This document shows, piece by piece, positions 7,462 through 15,180 of a DNA stretch of 20,212 nucleotides (within the stretch, counting starts at the first letter, position 1; each line of letters opens with the position of its first letter). Position numbers and translations under genes: made by a program. Location of the stretch: the NCBI GenBank assembly GCA_039934635.1, contig JBDTLT010000086.1, positions 1 to 20,212 of the forward strand. Direction: 5' to 3'. The notes under the pieces were generated by a model. That model searched no databases. It was not told the DNA's origin and worked only from the letters and a program-made list of their open reading frames with translations. This DNA is from DATLFA01 sp039934635 (GTDB taxonomy: Bacteria; Actinomycetota; Acidimicrobiia; Acidimicrobiales; WLNW01).

Positions 7462-8753
7462 CTCTCGCGCTGGGGCTCAGCACTGCTGACTTTTGGATGC
7501 TGGTGGCCATCGGCGTCATCCTCGTGATCCTCTCGTTCTTGGCGATCGCCGAAACCGCGATCAGCCGCATGAACGTCGTCAAGGCGCAAACGTTGGCCGA
7601 GCAAGGGCGCAGCTCGGGCCGCCTGTTGATGCGTCTCGTCGAGCGACCCGAGCGATTCCTCAACCCCGTATTGCTCACCGTCAACGTGTTGCAGACGATC
7701 CAAGCGGTGCTCACCGGTATCGTCGCCGACCATCTGTGGGGCGTGGCGGGCGTCGTCGTCGCGATCGTCGTAAACGTCATCGTGTTCTTCGTGCTGGCCG
7801 AATCGCTGCCGAAAACGTGGGCATTGTTGCACGGAGATCAGGGCGCGTTGATCACGGCGCGCCCGGTGTTCGCGTTGGTGCGGTTCCCCCCGTTGGCGCT
7901 CATCAGCCGTGCGCTCATCGGGCTGACCAACGTCATCGTGCCGGGCAAGGGGTTGCGCGAAGGGCCGTTCGTCTCCGAGCAAGAACTGCTCGGCATCGTG
8001 CAGCACGCGGCCGCCGACGATGTCATCGAGCACGGCGAGCGCGAGTTGATCGAGTCGGTCATCGAGTTCGGCGACACCATCGCTCGTGAGGTGATGGTGC
8101 CGCGCACCGACATGCTCACCGTGGCGCGCTCGAGCACGATCACCGGAGCGATGGACGTGGCGATCGGCCGCGGATTTTCGCGGCTGCCGGTCGTCGGCGA
8201 TGACATCGACGACATCGTCGGTATGGCGTACGTCAAGGACATGACGGGGGCGGAACGAGCCGGGCGAGGCAACGAGCCAGTGACCACTGTGATGCGCGCG
8301 CCGCAATTCGTGCCCGAGACGAAGAAGGCCGATCAGTTGCTCGAGCTCATGCAGGCGGGCAAATTCCATCTCGCGATCGTCGTCGACGAATACGGTGGCA
8401 CTGCCGGCCTCGTGACCCTCGAAGACCTGCTCGAAGAATTGGTCGGCGACATTCGTGATGAGTACGACCGCGAGGAGCCGCTGCACGAAACGCTCGCCGA
8501 TGGTGCCGTGCGGGTGCACGGGCGGCTGTCGATCAGCGACCTCAACGAACTGCTCGACTCCAACCTGCCCGACGACGACTGGGACACGGTGGGTGGGTTG
8601 ATCTTCAACACGCTCGGCCATGTGCCCGACGTCGGTGAGACTGTCGACGTCGACAGCTACCGGTTCAGGGTCGAGCGGCTCCAGGGCCGGCGCATCACAC
8701 GCGTGCGAGTGACTCCGCTCGGCGATAGGGAAGAACAGACGGTGTCCCCATGA
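7458..8753 (+). CDS. CNNM/CBS-domain membrane protein (HlyC/CorC family)
   Basis: A 431-residue inner-membrane protein. The CNNM (DUF21) transmembrane domain spans about 1-190, with strong hydrophobic segments at 12-32, 71-90 and 93-113. A tandem CBS pair follows: the first unit starts near EVMVPRTDML (211-220), and the second includes FHLAIVVDEYGGTAGLVTLEDLLEEL (about 303-328). A CorC/HlyC-type C-terminal domain (about 345-425) has the segments VHGRLSISDLNELL and DWDTVGGLIFNTLG. Related proteins act in magnesium or cobalt homeostasis, but some annotated 'hemolysin' have no shown haemolytic role. The start is GTG, overlapping the ybeY stop as GTGA; the stop overlaps era (ATGA). Confidence 0.93.
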   Translation: MTLALGLSTADFWMLVAIGVILVILSFLAIAETAISRMNVVKAQTLAEQGRSSGRLLMRLVERPERFLNPVLLTVNVLQTIQAVLTGIVADHLWGVAGVVVAIVVNVIVFFVLAESLPKTWALLHGDQGALITARPVFALVRFPPLALISRALIGLTNVIVPGKGLREGPFVSEQELLGIVQHAAADDVIEHGERELIESVIEFGDTIAREVMVPRTDMLTVARSSTITGAMDVAIGRGFSRLPVVGDDIDDIVGMAYVKDMTGAERAGRGNEPVTTVMRAPQFVPETKKADQLLELMQAGKFHLAIVVDEYGGTAGLVTLEDLLEELVGDIRDEYDREEPLHETLADGAVRVHGRLSISDLNELLDSNLPDDDWDTVGGLIFNTLGHVPDVGETVDVDSYRFRVERLQGRRITRVRVTPLGDREEQTVSP

Positions 8754-9607
8754 TGAACGAAGAAGAGCTGATTCATTCGGGTTTCGTCACCGTCGTGGGT
8801 CGCCCCAACGTCGGCAAGTCGACACTCGTCAACCGCATCGTCGGCACCAAGGTGTCGATCGTGTCCGACAAGCCGCAGACGACGCGCATGCAAGTGCGCG
8901 GGGTGCTCAACCGGCCCGACGCGCAGATCGTGTTCGTCGACACGCCGGGTCTGCACAAGCCGCGCACCGCGCTCGGTGAGCGCACCAACGCGAGCGCAAC
9001 CGAGAGCATCGATGGGGTCGATGTCGTGGTGTTCGTGCTCGACGCGTCGGGCCCGATCGCGCGCGGCGACAACTTCGTCTCCGAGATGCTGCCGCGCAGC
9101 ACATTGTGCGTACTCAACAAGATCGACGGTCTCAGCGAGGACAAGGTGCTGAGCCAGCTCGCCCGTGCCGGTGAGTACGGGTTCGTGGAGTACTTCCCGA
9201 TCTCGGCCCGCACCGGTCGCGGGGTCAAGACGTTGGTGGATCACATCGTGTCGTTGATGCCGCCGGGGCCTGCGCACTATCCGATCGATTCAGCGTCGGA
9301 CATGGACGAGACCGTGTGGGTCGCCGAATTGGTGCGCGAGCAGTTGCTTCGATTGACCCACGACGAGTTGCCGCACTCGATCACCACTCGGGTCACCGAA
9401 TGGGAATGGCCCCGCATCCGAGTCGAGATCCTCGTCGAGCGCGATTCGCAGAAGGGCATCGCGATCGGCAAGAACGGCGCCATGCTCAAAGCCGTCGGCA
9501 GTGCCGTGCGCGAGAAGTTGCCTCCCGGTGCCTTCTTGGAGCTGCACGTCAAGCTCGAAAAAGACTGGCAGCGCCGCGGCAACTCGCTCGACCGCCTCGG
9601 CTTCTGA
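8750..9607 (+). CDS. era: GTPase Era
   Basis: A 285-residue essential-type GTPase that binds 16S rRNA and assists 30S assembly. G motifs are intact: G1 GRPNVGKS (17-24), G2 region QTTRMQ (43-48), G3 DTPG (64-67), G4 NKID (123-126) and G5 SAR (152-154). The C-terminal KH domain carries the GKNG loop (240-243) within the RDSQKGIAIGKNGAMLKAVG stretch. Length matches the family. The ATG at 8750 overlaps the previous stop (ATGA); a second ATG directly follows, so the start could be one codon later. The purine stretch AGGGAAGAA about 15 bases upstream may help. It ends the phoH-ybeY-corC-era run and converges on the dinG-like gene with a single base between stop codons. Confidence 0.97.
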   Translation: MMNEEELIHSGFVTVVGRPNVGKSTLVNRIVGTKVSIVSDKPQTTRMQVRGVLNRPDAQIVFVDTPGLHKPRTALGERTNASATESIDGVDVVVFVLDASGPIARGDNFVSEMLPRSTLCVLNKIDGLSEDKVLSQLARAGEYGFVEYFPISARTGRGVKTLVDHIVSLMPPGPAHYPIDSASDMDETVWVAELVREQLLRLTHDELPHSITTRVTEWEWPRIRVEILVERDSQKGIAIGKNGAMLKAVGSAVREKLPPGAFLELHVKLEKDWQRRGNSLDRLGF

Positions 9608-9608
9608 C

Positions 9609-11573
9609 TCAGGCGCCGTCGCGGATGCGGCGCAGGAACGACTCCGCGTCTTCGCGCTCGCGGGTGCGCGGCATCGGCGGCAACGCCGAGATGATCTGCC
9701 ACCGGTAGCTGCGGCCGCGTGCGAGGCGCGGGTCGAGCACCGCGACGACGCCGCGATCGGTGGCACTGCGGATCAACCGCCCGGCGCCTTGCGCGAGCAA
9801 CGTTGCCGCGCGTGGCACGTCGATCTGTGAGAACGCGTCTGCGCCGATGAGCGCGCGGCGCGCCGCGAGCAACGGATCGTCGGGACGAGGGAACGGCAGC
9901 CGGTCGATGACGACCAACGACAGCGACGGGCCGGGTACGTCGATGCCTTGCCAAAAACCCATCGTGGCGAACAGCGACGTCGCGTGTTGGTCGCTGAACT
10001 GTTCGAGGAGCGCGGACTTGGGCAAGTCACCTTGCGCCAACAACGGCCACGGCAGCCTCGGTCGCAGGTATTCGACCGCTTCGCGCATCGCCGCCCAGCT
10101 CGTGAACAAGGCGAGTGTGCGACCTCCAGCGGCCGAGATGAGTGCCTCGAGCTCACGGTGCGTTGCGGGTTTGTAGCCGGGATCGCGCGGGTCGGGCAGC
10201 GACGCGGCGCAATACAACAGTGCGTTGTGCTCGAAGTCGAACGGACTGCCGACATCGAGGATGGTGTGCTCGTCGGCGGCGAGACCCAAGCGCGTGCTGA
10301 GGTTGTTGGGCATCGTGGCACTGGTGAGGATGGCGATCTTCTTGGACCACAGCGAGCGCCGCATGATGTCGGAGATGTCGATCGGGGCGAGATGAATGGT
10401 GGAGTCTCGCTCGATCCACGCGACGGAGCGTTCGGAATCGAAGTTCATCACCAGGTCGATGTCGACGAGCAGGGTGATCGATGCTTGCAATGCGCGTTGC
10501 TTGCGCGCACCCACGTCACCGGGCGCGTTGTCGGGCACATTGCGCAGCGCGTTGGACGCCCGCTCGACGCGGTCGCGTGCCTGGTTGAGTGCCACTCTGA
10601 GCTTGTCGGCGATCGGCGCTTGCAGCCGTGTGTCGCTCATGGCGTCGATGGCATCGCCCAGCGCGTCGCCGGCGCGTTCGATGTCGGCGGTGAGCGTGTC
10701 GTTGGCCACGACGCCGCGGACGAGCCGGGCGAACGCGGCGAAGCGCCCGCCGGTGAGCTCGAGCCCCGCCACCGACGACGTGATGTCTTCGAGTTGGTGC
10801 GCTTCGTCGATGACGACCAGGTCGTGCTCGGGCAGCAGCGTGCCGTCGAGCGCCAAGTCGAGGGCCAGCAGATGTTGGTTGACGACGATCAGATCGGCGG
10901 TGCTGGCCGCGGCGCGGGCTTGCTCGGCGAAGCACACCGCGCCGCTGGGGCAGCGCGCCGCGCCCGGGCATTCGCGGGCCCCCACGCTGACGGCGGACCA
11001 CGTGGCGACCGACGGTTCGAACTCGAGCTCGGCGCGGTCGCCGGTGCGGGTCTCGGCCGCCCACTGCTTGATGCGCACGAGCTGATCGGCGCGGGCATGC
11101 TCGGCGAGCCCGTCGAGACTCGTCTGGCCAGTGTCGGTGCCCGCGATCTCGGAGAGCCGCTGCCGACAGACGTAGTTGCTGCGCCCTTTGAGCACGGCGA
11201 AGGTGAACTCCATCCCGAGGTGCTCGGTCAAGAACGGAAGATCTTTTTGCGCGAGCTGGTCTTGCAGCGCCTTGGTGGCCGTCGCCACAACGGTGCGGCG
11301 CCCCGACAGCAGGGCGGGCACGAGGTAGGCAAGCGACTTGCCGGTGCCGGTGCCCGCCTGCACGAACAGGTGGTGGTGCTCGGCGGCCGCGGACTCGACA
11401 GCGGCCGCCATCTGTCGCTGCCCGTGGCGCACTTCGCCGCCGCCGGCGAGGTGCGGCGTGACGTGGTCGAGCGCGTCGGTTGCGGTTTGCATCGGTACGG
11501 AGGCCATGAGCGAGAGGCCAAGGTTAGACACCAAGAGCGACCACTTCGCGTTGGTGTCGTCGATGCCTGACAT
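9609..11573 (-). CDS. dinG: DinG/XPD-like ATP-dependent DNA helicase
   Basis: A 654-residue superfamily 2 helicase with an iron-sulfur cluster. It has Walker A GTGTGKS (74-80), DEAH box (256-259), and four cysteines that fit a 4Fe-4S site between them: Cys136, Cys202, Cys208 and Cys214. Motif VI is visible as AQGAGRLIRS in the C-terminal RecA lobe. This family unwinds DNA or DNA-RNA structures in repair and replication-conflict resolution. No N-terminal exonuclease domain is present, so it is the DinG and not the YoaA-exonuclease fusion type. The start is uncertain: Met23 (11507) sits closer to family length. The first 22 codons, however, show strong third-position GC (19 of 22, against 9 of 22 at each other position), which supports 11573. 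Confidence 0.9.
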   Translation of the reverse strand: MSGIDDTNAKWSLLVSNLGLSLMASVPMQTATDALDHVTPHLAGGGEVRHGQRQMAAAVESAAAEHHHLFVQAGTGTGKSLAYLVPALLSGRRTVVATATKALQDQLAQKDLPFLTEHLGMEFTFAVLKGRSNYVCRQRLSEIAGTDTGQTSLDGLAEHARADQLVRIKQWAAETRTGDRAELEFEPSVATWSAVSVGARECPGAARCPSGAVCFAEQARAAASTADLIVVNQHLLALDLALDGTLLPEHDLVVIDEAHQLEDITSSVAGLELTGGRFAAFARLVRGVVANDTLTADIERAGDALGDAIDAMSDTRLQAPIADKLRVALNQARDRVERASNALRNVPDNAPGDVGARKQRALQASITLLVDIDLVMNFDSERSVAWIERDSTIHLAPIDISDIMRRSLWSKKIAILTSATMPNNLSTRLGLAADEHTILDVGSPFDFEHNALLYCAASLPDPRDPGYKPATHRELEALISAAGGRTLALFTSWAAMREAVEYLRPRLPWPLLAQGDLPKSALLEQFSDQHATSLFATMGFWQGIDVPGPSLSLVVIDRLPFPRPDDPLLAARRALIGADAFSQIDVPRAATLLAQGAGRLIRSATDRGVVAVLDPRLARGRSYRWQIISALPPMPRTREREDAESFLRRIRDGA

Positions 11574-11581
11574 GGCCCGGG

Positions 11582-11587
11582 TAGCGT
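11582..11587 (+). promoter_or_regulatory. -10 box of a leaderless uppS promoter
   Basis: TAGCGT ends 7 bases before the uppS ATG at 11595, with no Shine-Dalgarno sequence. It lies in the 21-base gap between the divergent dinG-like and uppS start codons. Confidence 0.5.
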
Positions 11588-11594
11588 CAGGTCA

Positions 11595-12323
11595 ATGCTT
11601 CCCGCCGGCATCGACCCGTCCCGTATCCCCAGGCACATTGCGTGCGTGATGGACGGCAACGGCCGATGGGCCACCAAAAGGGGCCTCAAACGCACCGAGG
11701 GCCACGCCGCGGGTGAAGAAGCGCTGTTCGATGCCGTCGAAGGCGCGCTGGCTCTCGGCGTGCAGTGGCTCACCGTGTATGCGTTCTCGACCGAGAACTG
11801 GCGCCGGCCGATCGACGAAGTGCGATTCCTGATGAATTTCAACGAGTCGATCCTGGTGCGCCGGCGCGACGAGTTGCACGAGCGCGGCGTGCGCATCCGC
11901 TTCATCGGGCGCCGTGATTGGCGGGTGCCCAAGCGGCTGTTGCGCCAGATGGACGAGTCGCTCGAGCTGACGCGGCGCAACAAGGTGATGAACCTCGTCA
12001 TCGCGTTCAACTACGGCGGTCGGGCCGAGCTCGTCGACGCCGTGCGCAGCATCGTCGAGTCGGGCGTCGCCGCCGACAAGGTCAACGACAAGCTGCTCGC
12101 CCAGCACCTCTATTGCCCCGAGATGCCCGACCCCGAGCTGATGATCCGCACCTCGGGAGAGTTTCGCATCTCGAACTATCTGCTGTGGCAGCTCGCCTAC
12201 AGTGAGCTGATCTTCACCAACGTCCTCTGGCCCGACTTCCGCCGCGATCACCTCTACGACGCAGTGCGCGAGTACCAGGCGCGAGAGCGTCGTTTCGGTG
12301 GCCTCGATCCGGCCGACGACTGA
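11595..12323 (+). CDS. uppS: Isoprenyl (undecaprenyl-type) diphosphate synthase
   Basis: A 242-residue cis-prenyltransferase that extends farnesyl or geranyl diphosphate with isopentenyl diphosphate to make the lipid carrier for peptidoglycan and other wall polymers. Family signatures are intact: MDGNGRWA (19-26) with catalytic Asp20, GHAAGEEA (37-44), FSTENWRRP (64-72), and RTSGE plus RISNYLLWQ (185-199). The C-terminal WPDF segment is also typical. The enzyme works at the cytoplasmic face of the membrane. Chain length (C50 decaprenyl or C55) cannot be read from sequence alone. The ATG is preceded at 7 bases by TAGCGT, so the mRNA is probably leaderless. recO follows after 8 bases, and the two are likely cotranscribed. 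Confidence 0.96.
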   Translation: MLPAGIDPSRIPRHIACVMDGNGRWATKRGLKRTEGHAAGEEALFDAVEGALALGVQWLTVYAFSTENWRRPIDEVRFLMNFNESILVRRRDELHERGVRIRFIGRRDWRVPKRLLRQMDESLELTRRNKVMNLVIAFNYGGRAELVDAVRSIVESGVAADKVNDKLLAQHLYCPEMPDPELMIRTSGEFRISNYLLWQLAYSELIFTNVLWPDFRRDHLYDAVREYQARERRFGGLDPADD

Positions 12324-12331
12324 CGGCTGCG

Positions 12332-13051
12332 ATGTCTCTGTACCGCGACACCGGTGTCGTCCTACGCACGTGGAAGCTCGGGGAGGCCGACCGTATCGTC
12401 AGCATCTTCACCCGCGAAAACGGCAAGGTGCGCGGCGTCGCCAAAGGCGTACGCAAGTCGGGCTCGCGCTTCGGCTCACGACTCGAACCCACCTGCCACG
12501 TGTCGGTGCAGCTCTACCGGGGCAAGGGTGACCTCGACACCATCACCCAGGTCGAGTTGATCGAACGGCCCGAGGCCGTTCGCGGCGACTACGACCTGTG
12601 GGTGCGGGCGTCGGCGATGCTCGAGGCCGTCGATCACATGACCATCGATCGCGAACCCAACGACGTCATGTTCGACATGTTGGTGCGAGCGTTGCGCACG
12701 CTCGCGGCACGCCGCGGTCCGCTCGTCGCGCCCGCATTCTTTCTCAAGTTGCTCGCGCTCGAAGGACTCGAACCGCTGCTCGACCGCTGTGTGGGTTGCG
12801 GCGTCGACGAGCCACTCGTCGCGTTCGGGTTCATCGAAGGCGGCACGCAATGCCCGTCGTGTCGCACCGGTGTATCGCTCTCCGCCGACGCGTTGCATCT
12901 GCTGCGGCAGATCTTCAACGGGCAACTGGGCCTCGCGCTCGAAGTGACGGCCGGGTCGGTCACCGCTGAGCTCGACACGCTGTCGACTCGACTCTTCGAA
13001 GCGCACCTCGAACGCAAGCTGCGATCGATCGCGCTGCTCGAGCATCGCTGA
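12332..13051 (+). CDS. recO: DNA repair protein RecO
   Basis: A 239-residue recombination mediator of the RecFOR pathway that helps load RecA on SSB-coated DNA and anneals strands. The N-terminal OB-fold (about 1-80) starts with the family-typical LYRDTGVVLRTWKLGEADRI and continues to GKVRGVAKGVRKSGSRFG. A helical C-terminal domain holds a four-cysteine zinc site, Cys153, Cys156, Cys174 and Cys177 (CVGCG and CPSC). The start ATG lies 8 bases after the uppS stop with no Shine-Dalgarno sequence, so translation probably depends on coupling to uppS. It converges on the first RDD gene. Confidence 0.95.
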   Translation: MSLYRDTGVVLRTWKLGEADRIVSIFTRENGKVRGVAKGVRKSGSRFGSRLEPTCHVSVQLYRGKGDLDTITQVELIERPEAVRGDYDLWVRASAMLEAVDHMTIDREPNDVMFDMLVRALRTLAARRGPLVAPAFFLKLLALEGLEPLLDRCVGCGVDEPLVAFGFIEGGTQCPSCRTGVSLSADALHLLRQIFNGQLGLALEVTAGSVTAELDTLSTRLFEAHLERKLRSIALLEHR

Positions 13052-13078
13052 AGCGGGCAACTTCGCGCCCCCAGCTTC
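13050..13078. terminator. Possible bidirectional hairpin between recO and the RDD gene
   Basis: GAAGC (13050-13054) can pair with GCTTC (13074-13078), with additional GGG/CCC pairing inside. CTTCGCGC also occurs twice as a direct repeat (13061-13068 and 13075-13082). There is no T-run, so intrinsic termination is uncertain; the convergent context is the main argument. Confidence 0.25.
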
Positions 13079-13087
13079 GCGCGCGCC

Positions 13088-14209
13088 CTACTTCATCGCC
13101 TGCCACTCGTTCTTCGCATAGTCCCACTGCATCCACGCGTTGAGCTCGGGATCCCACTGGATGTAGGTGTTGCGCTTGGTGTCCCAATGCGGTGCGGCGA
13201 CACCGGGTGCCGGCTCGCCGCCTTCGCCGACGAGTGCCGGCTCGGGCTTCGCTTCGATACCGGTGTCGGCTTTGGCTTTGGGCGAAACGTCGACGACGGG
13301 GTTCGTGTCGGTGGTGCTGGCGGTGTCGAACACGCTCGTGGCGTCAGGGTCGTGCGGTGTGCCGAAATCGGGCCAACTCGGCGCGGGAGCCACCGGCGCG
13401 GGGGGTGGTGCGGGTGGGGTTGCGGGTACGCCCCAGGGCGGCGGGGGAGCAGTCGCCACCGGCGCGGGCCACGGTGATTGCTGGCCTGGATAGCCGTAGC
13501 CCGGAGGCGTCGGCATGCCGCCGGGATAGCCGCCCGGCGTGTACACGGCCGGTGGTGCGTACGCGGGGCTCGACAGCGGTTGGCCCATGGCGTGCTTGTT
13601 GACGACGAGCGTGTTGGCGGCCATGTCGCCGACGCGACGGTGGTCGGTGCTCGACGCCGCGACGATGACGCCGACCGCGCCGAAGAGATCGGGCACGGCG
13701 AGCAGGATGGTGCGCAAGAAGGCGCGCAGTATTCCGCAGCGCTGACCCGTTGGTTGGTGGACGACGCGGATACCTGTCATCAATTTGCCGAGCGAGAACC
13801 CGGTCAGGCCGGTGAGCAACACGAAGTTGACGAGCCCGAAACCGCCCTCGGCCAACATGATCGCCCACACCTCCGTCGAGTCGATGACGTAGGCAGTCGT
13901 GCCTGACGCCGCGCAGGTCAGATCGGTCGTGTCGTTCAACGTGTCGCAGTACGCAGTGGCTTGCGATGCCGTGTCAAAAGTGGGCGACGATGCGAGCGCG
14001 AAGAACATGACGATGAAGATCACGAACGCGATGCCGAGTTCGATGGCGTAGGCCCCGATGCGCCGGCCCATCACATCGGTGGGCCGGCTGCTGAACGGGC
14101 CGAAGCCCGTGTTCGGGAGGTACGGGGTGCCGCTCGCGGGCGGGAAACCCGGCGGCGGATACGGCGAGGGAGGTGGATACGACGAGGGAGGCGGTGGGTA
14201 TCCGGTCAT
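13088..14209 (-). CDS. RDD-family membrane protein with Pro-rich ends and aromatic repeat tail
   Basis: A 373-residue protein. Residues 1-46 are Pro/Tyr/Gly-rich. The RDD core (about 47-205) has membrane segments near 53-73, 117-136 and 163-186, and ends with the family-typical HRRVGDMAANTLVV. In the first segment the usual Asp is Glu57 (AYAIELG). The loop after segment 1 holds Cys88 and Cys99, possibly a disulfide outside the membrane. A long Pro/Ala-rich linker (about 206-335) leads to a 33-residue tail (341-373) shared with the next protein. The tail has a 10-residue period of the form Y/W-x-Q-W-D-x-x-x-N. RDD proteins have varied or unknown roles, some in ion transport. It lies 22 bases downstream of its probable paralogue and is likely cotranscribed with it. 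Confidence 0.85.
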   Translation of the reverse strand: MTGYPPPPSSYPPPSPYPPPGFPPASGTPYLPNTGFGPFSSRPTDVMGRRIGAYAIELGIAFVIFIVMFFALASSPTFDTASQATAYCDTLNDTTDLTCAASGTTAYVIDSTEVWAIMLAEGGFGLVNFVLLTGLTGFSLGKLMTGIRVVHQPTGQRCGILRAFLRTILLAVPDLFGAVGVIVAASSTDHRRVGDMAANTLVVNKHAMGQPLSSPAYAPPAVYTPGGYPGGMPTPPGYGYPGQQSPWPAPVATAPPPPWGVPATPPAPPPAPVAPAPSWPDFGTPHDPDATSVFDTASTTDTNPVVDVSPKAKADTGIEAKPEPALVGEGGEPAPGVAAPHWDTKRNTYIQWDPELNAWMQWDYAKNEWQAMK

Positions 14210-14231
14210 AGATGCTGCGACGCGCTCTTCA

Positions 14232-15080
14232 CTATGAGATCGGGCGCCATTGCTGGCTCGTGGCGTCCCACTGCATCCACTGATTCTGGGCGGAGTCGAA
14301 GATCACGTACGTGTTGCGTTGCTGATCCCACGTGGGTGTGTTGGCCGCGGGCGCGGCGTCGGCGACCGGCGCCGGTGCGGCCGGCGGTGGGGGAGTCGAC
14401 GTAGTGGGCGGCGGCCACCCCGTGGGCGAGGCGGCCTGGGGCGGAGTGAACGGTGAACCCGCGGGGGGATATGCCGTCGCGTACGGGCCGCCCAACTGGG
14501 GTGAGGTGAGGCCGGGCACGACCGGCGGCGTGCCGACCGAATTGGTGTCGACGACGAGCGTGTTGGCCGCCATGTCGCCGAGGCGGCGATGGCCTTTCGT
14601 CGTGATGATCATGATGAGCGCGATGAGAAAGCAACACCCGATATCGAACAAGCTGACCAACCACCGCAGCGCGTTTGGTCCGAATGACGCGAGTTGACCC
14701 GTGTCCTTTTTGATCACGCGGAGACCGACGGCCTTTTTGCCGATGCTCGCACCGGTGGCTCCCTGCAACAGCACGTGGTTCGCGAGGCCGGCGAGGATGG
14801 CAACCCCGTAGATCAACCGCGCTTTGCCGCCCTCGGCATACCACAGGTTGTCGCCGGCCTCGACGCAGAGGTTCGTGCCGCCGGCATCGCGCACGTCGCT
14901 GCAGGAAATGCCGAACGCTCCGTTGCTGTTGACCGTGTCGTGATTGATGAGGAACATCAAGATAACGACACCGACGGTGATGAGAACATCGATGATGGCG
15001 GCACCGATGCGCTTGCCGACCACCGCGGTCGGGTCGCCGGCAGGCACAGAGGGAACGGAGGCGGCAGGGTAAAATGTCAC
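14232..15080 (-). CDS. RDD-family membrane protein with the same aromatic repeat tail
   Basis: A 282-residue protein with GTG start (15078-15080). The RDD core (about 20-180) begins with VGKRIGAAIIDVLI, keeping the usual Asp31. It has membrane segments near 27-46, 88-108 and 138-160 and ends with GHRRLGDMAANTLVV (163-177). Cys60 and Cys72 lie in the loop after segment 1, as in the neighbouring paralogue. A Pro/Ala-rich linker (about 185-248) leads to a 33-residue tail (250-282), equal in length to the neighbour's and identical at 14 positions. The two genes look like a tandem duplication that has diverged mostly in the linkers. The substrate is unknown. The gene diverges from glyS over 100 bases. 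Confidence 0.85.
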   Translation of the reverse strand: MTFYPAASVPSVPAGDPTAVVGKRIGAAIIDVLITVGVVILMFLINHDTVNSNGAFGISCSDVRDAGGTNLCVEAGDNLWYAEGGKARLIYGVAILAGLANHVLLQGATGASIGKKAVGLRVIKKDTGQLASFGPNALRWLVSLFDIGCCFLIALIMIITTKGHRRLGDMAANTLVVDTNSVGTPPVVPGLTSPQLGGPYATAYPPAGSPFTPPQAASPTGWPPPTTSTPPPPAAPAPVADAAPAANTPTWDQQRNTYVIFDSAQNQWMQWDATSQQWRPIS

Positions 15081-15166
15081 GCCCGCATTCTTGCCTACTC
15101 AGGCATCTCGCGCGGCATGGCGCATCAAGAGCACGGATATTCACCAAGACGCCGTGTGAACGCCGA

Positions 15167-15172
15167 TAGCCT
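15167..15172 (+). promoter_or_regulatory. -10 box of a leaderless glyS promoter
   Basis: TAGCCT ends 8 bases before the glyS ATG at 15181, and no Shine-Dalgarno sequence lies between. No clear -35 hexamer is seen at the expected distance. Confidence 0.5.
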
Positions 15173-15180
15173 TCCGCACC

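Noticed and set aside
7443..8621. A 392-codon open frame on the minus strand opposite the CNNM/CBS gene
   Set aside because: It is His/Asp/Arg-rich antisense sequence with no domain, opposite a complete CNNM-CBS-CorC protein.
9948..11570. A 540-codon open frame on the plus strand opposite the dinG-like gene
   Set aside because: The opposite strand encodes a helicase with all motifs and a cysteine cluster. Long antisense frames are expected in GC-rich coding DNA, and this one shows no recognisable domain.
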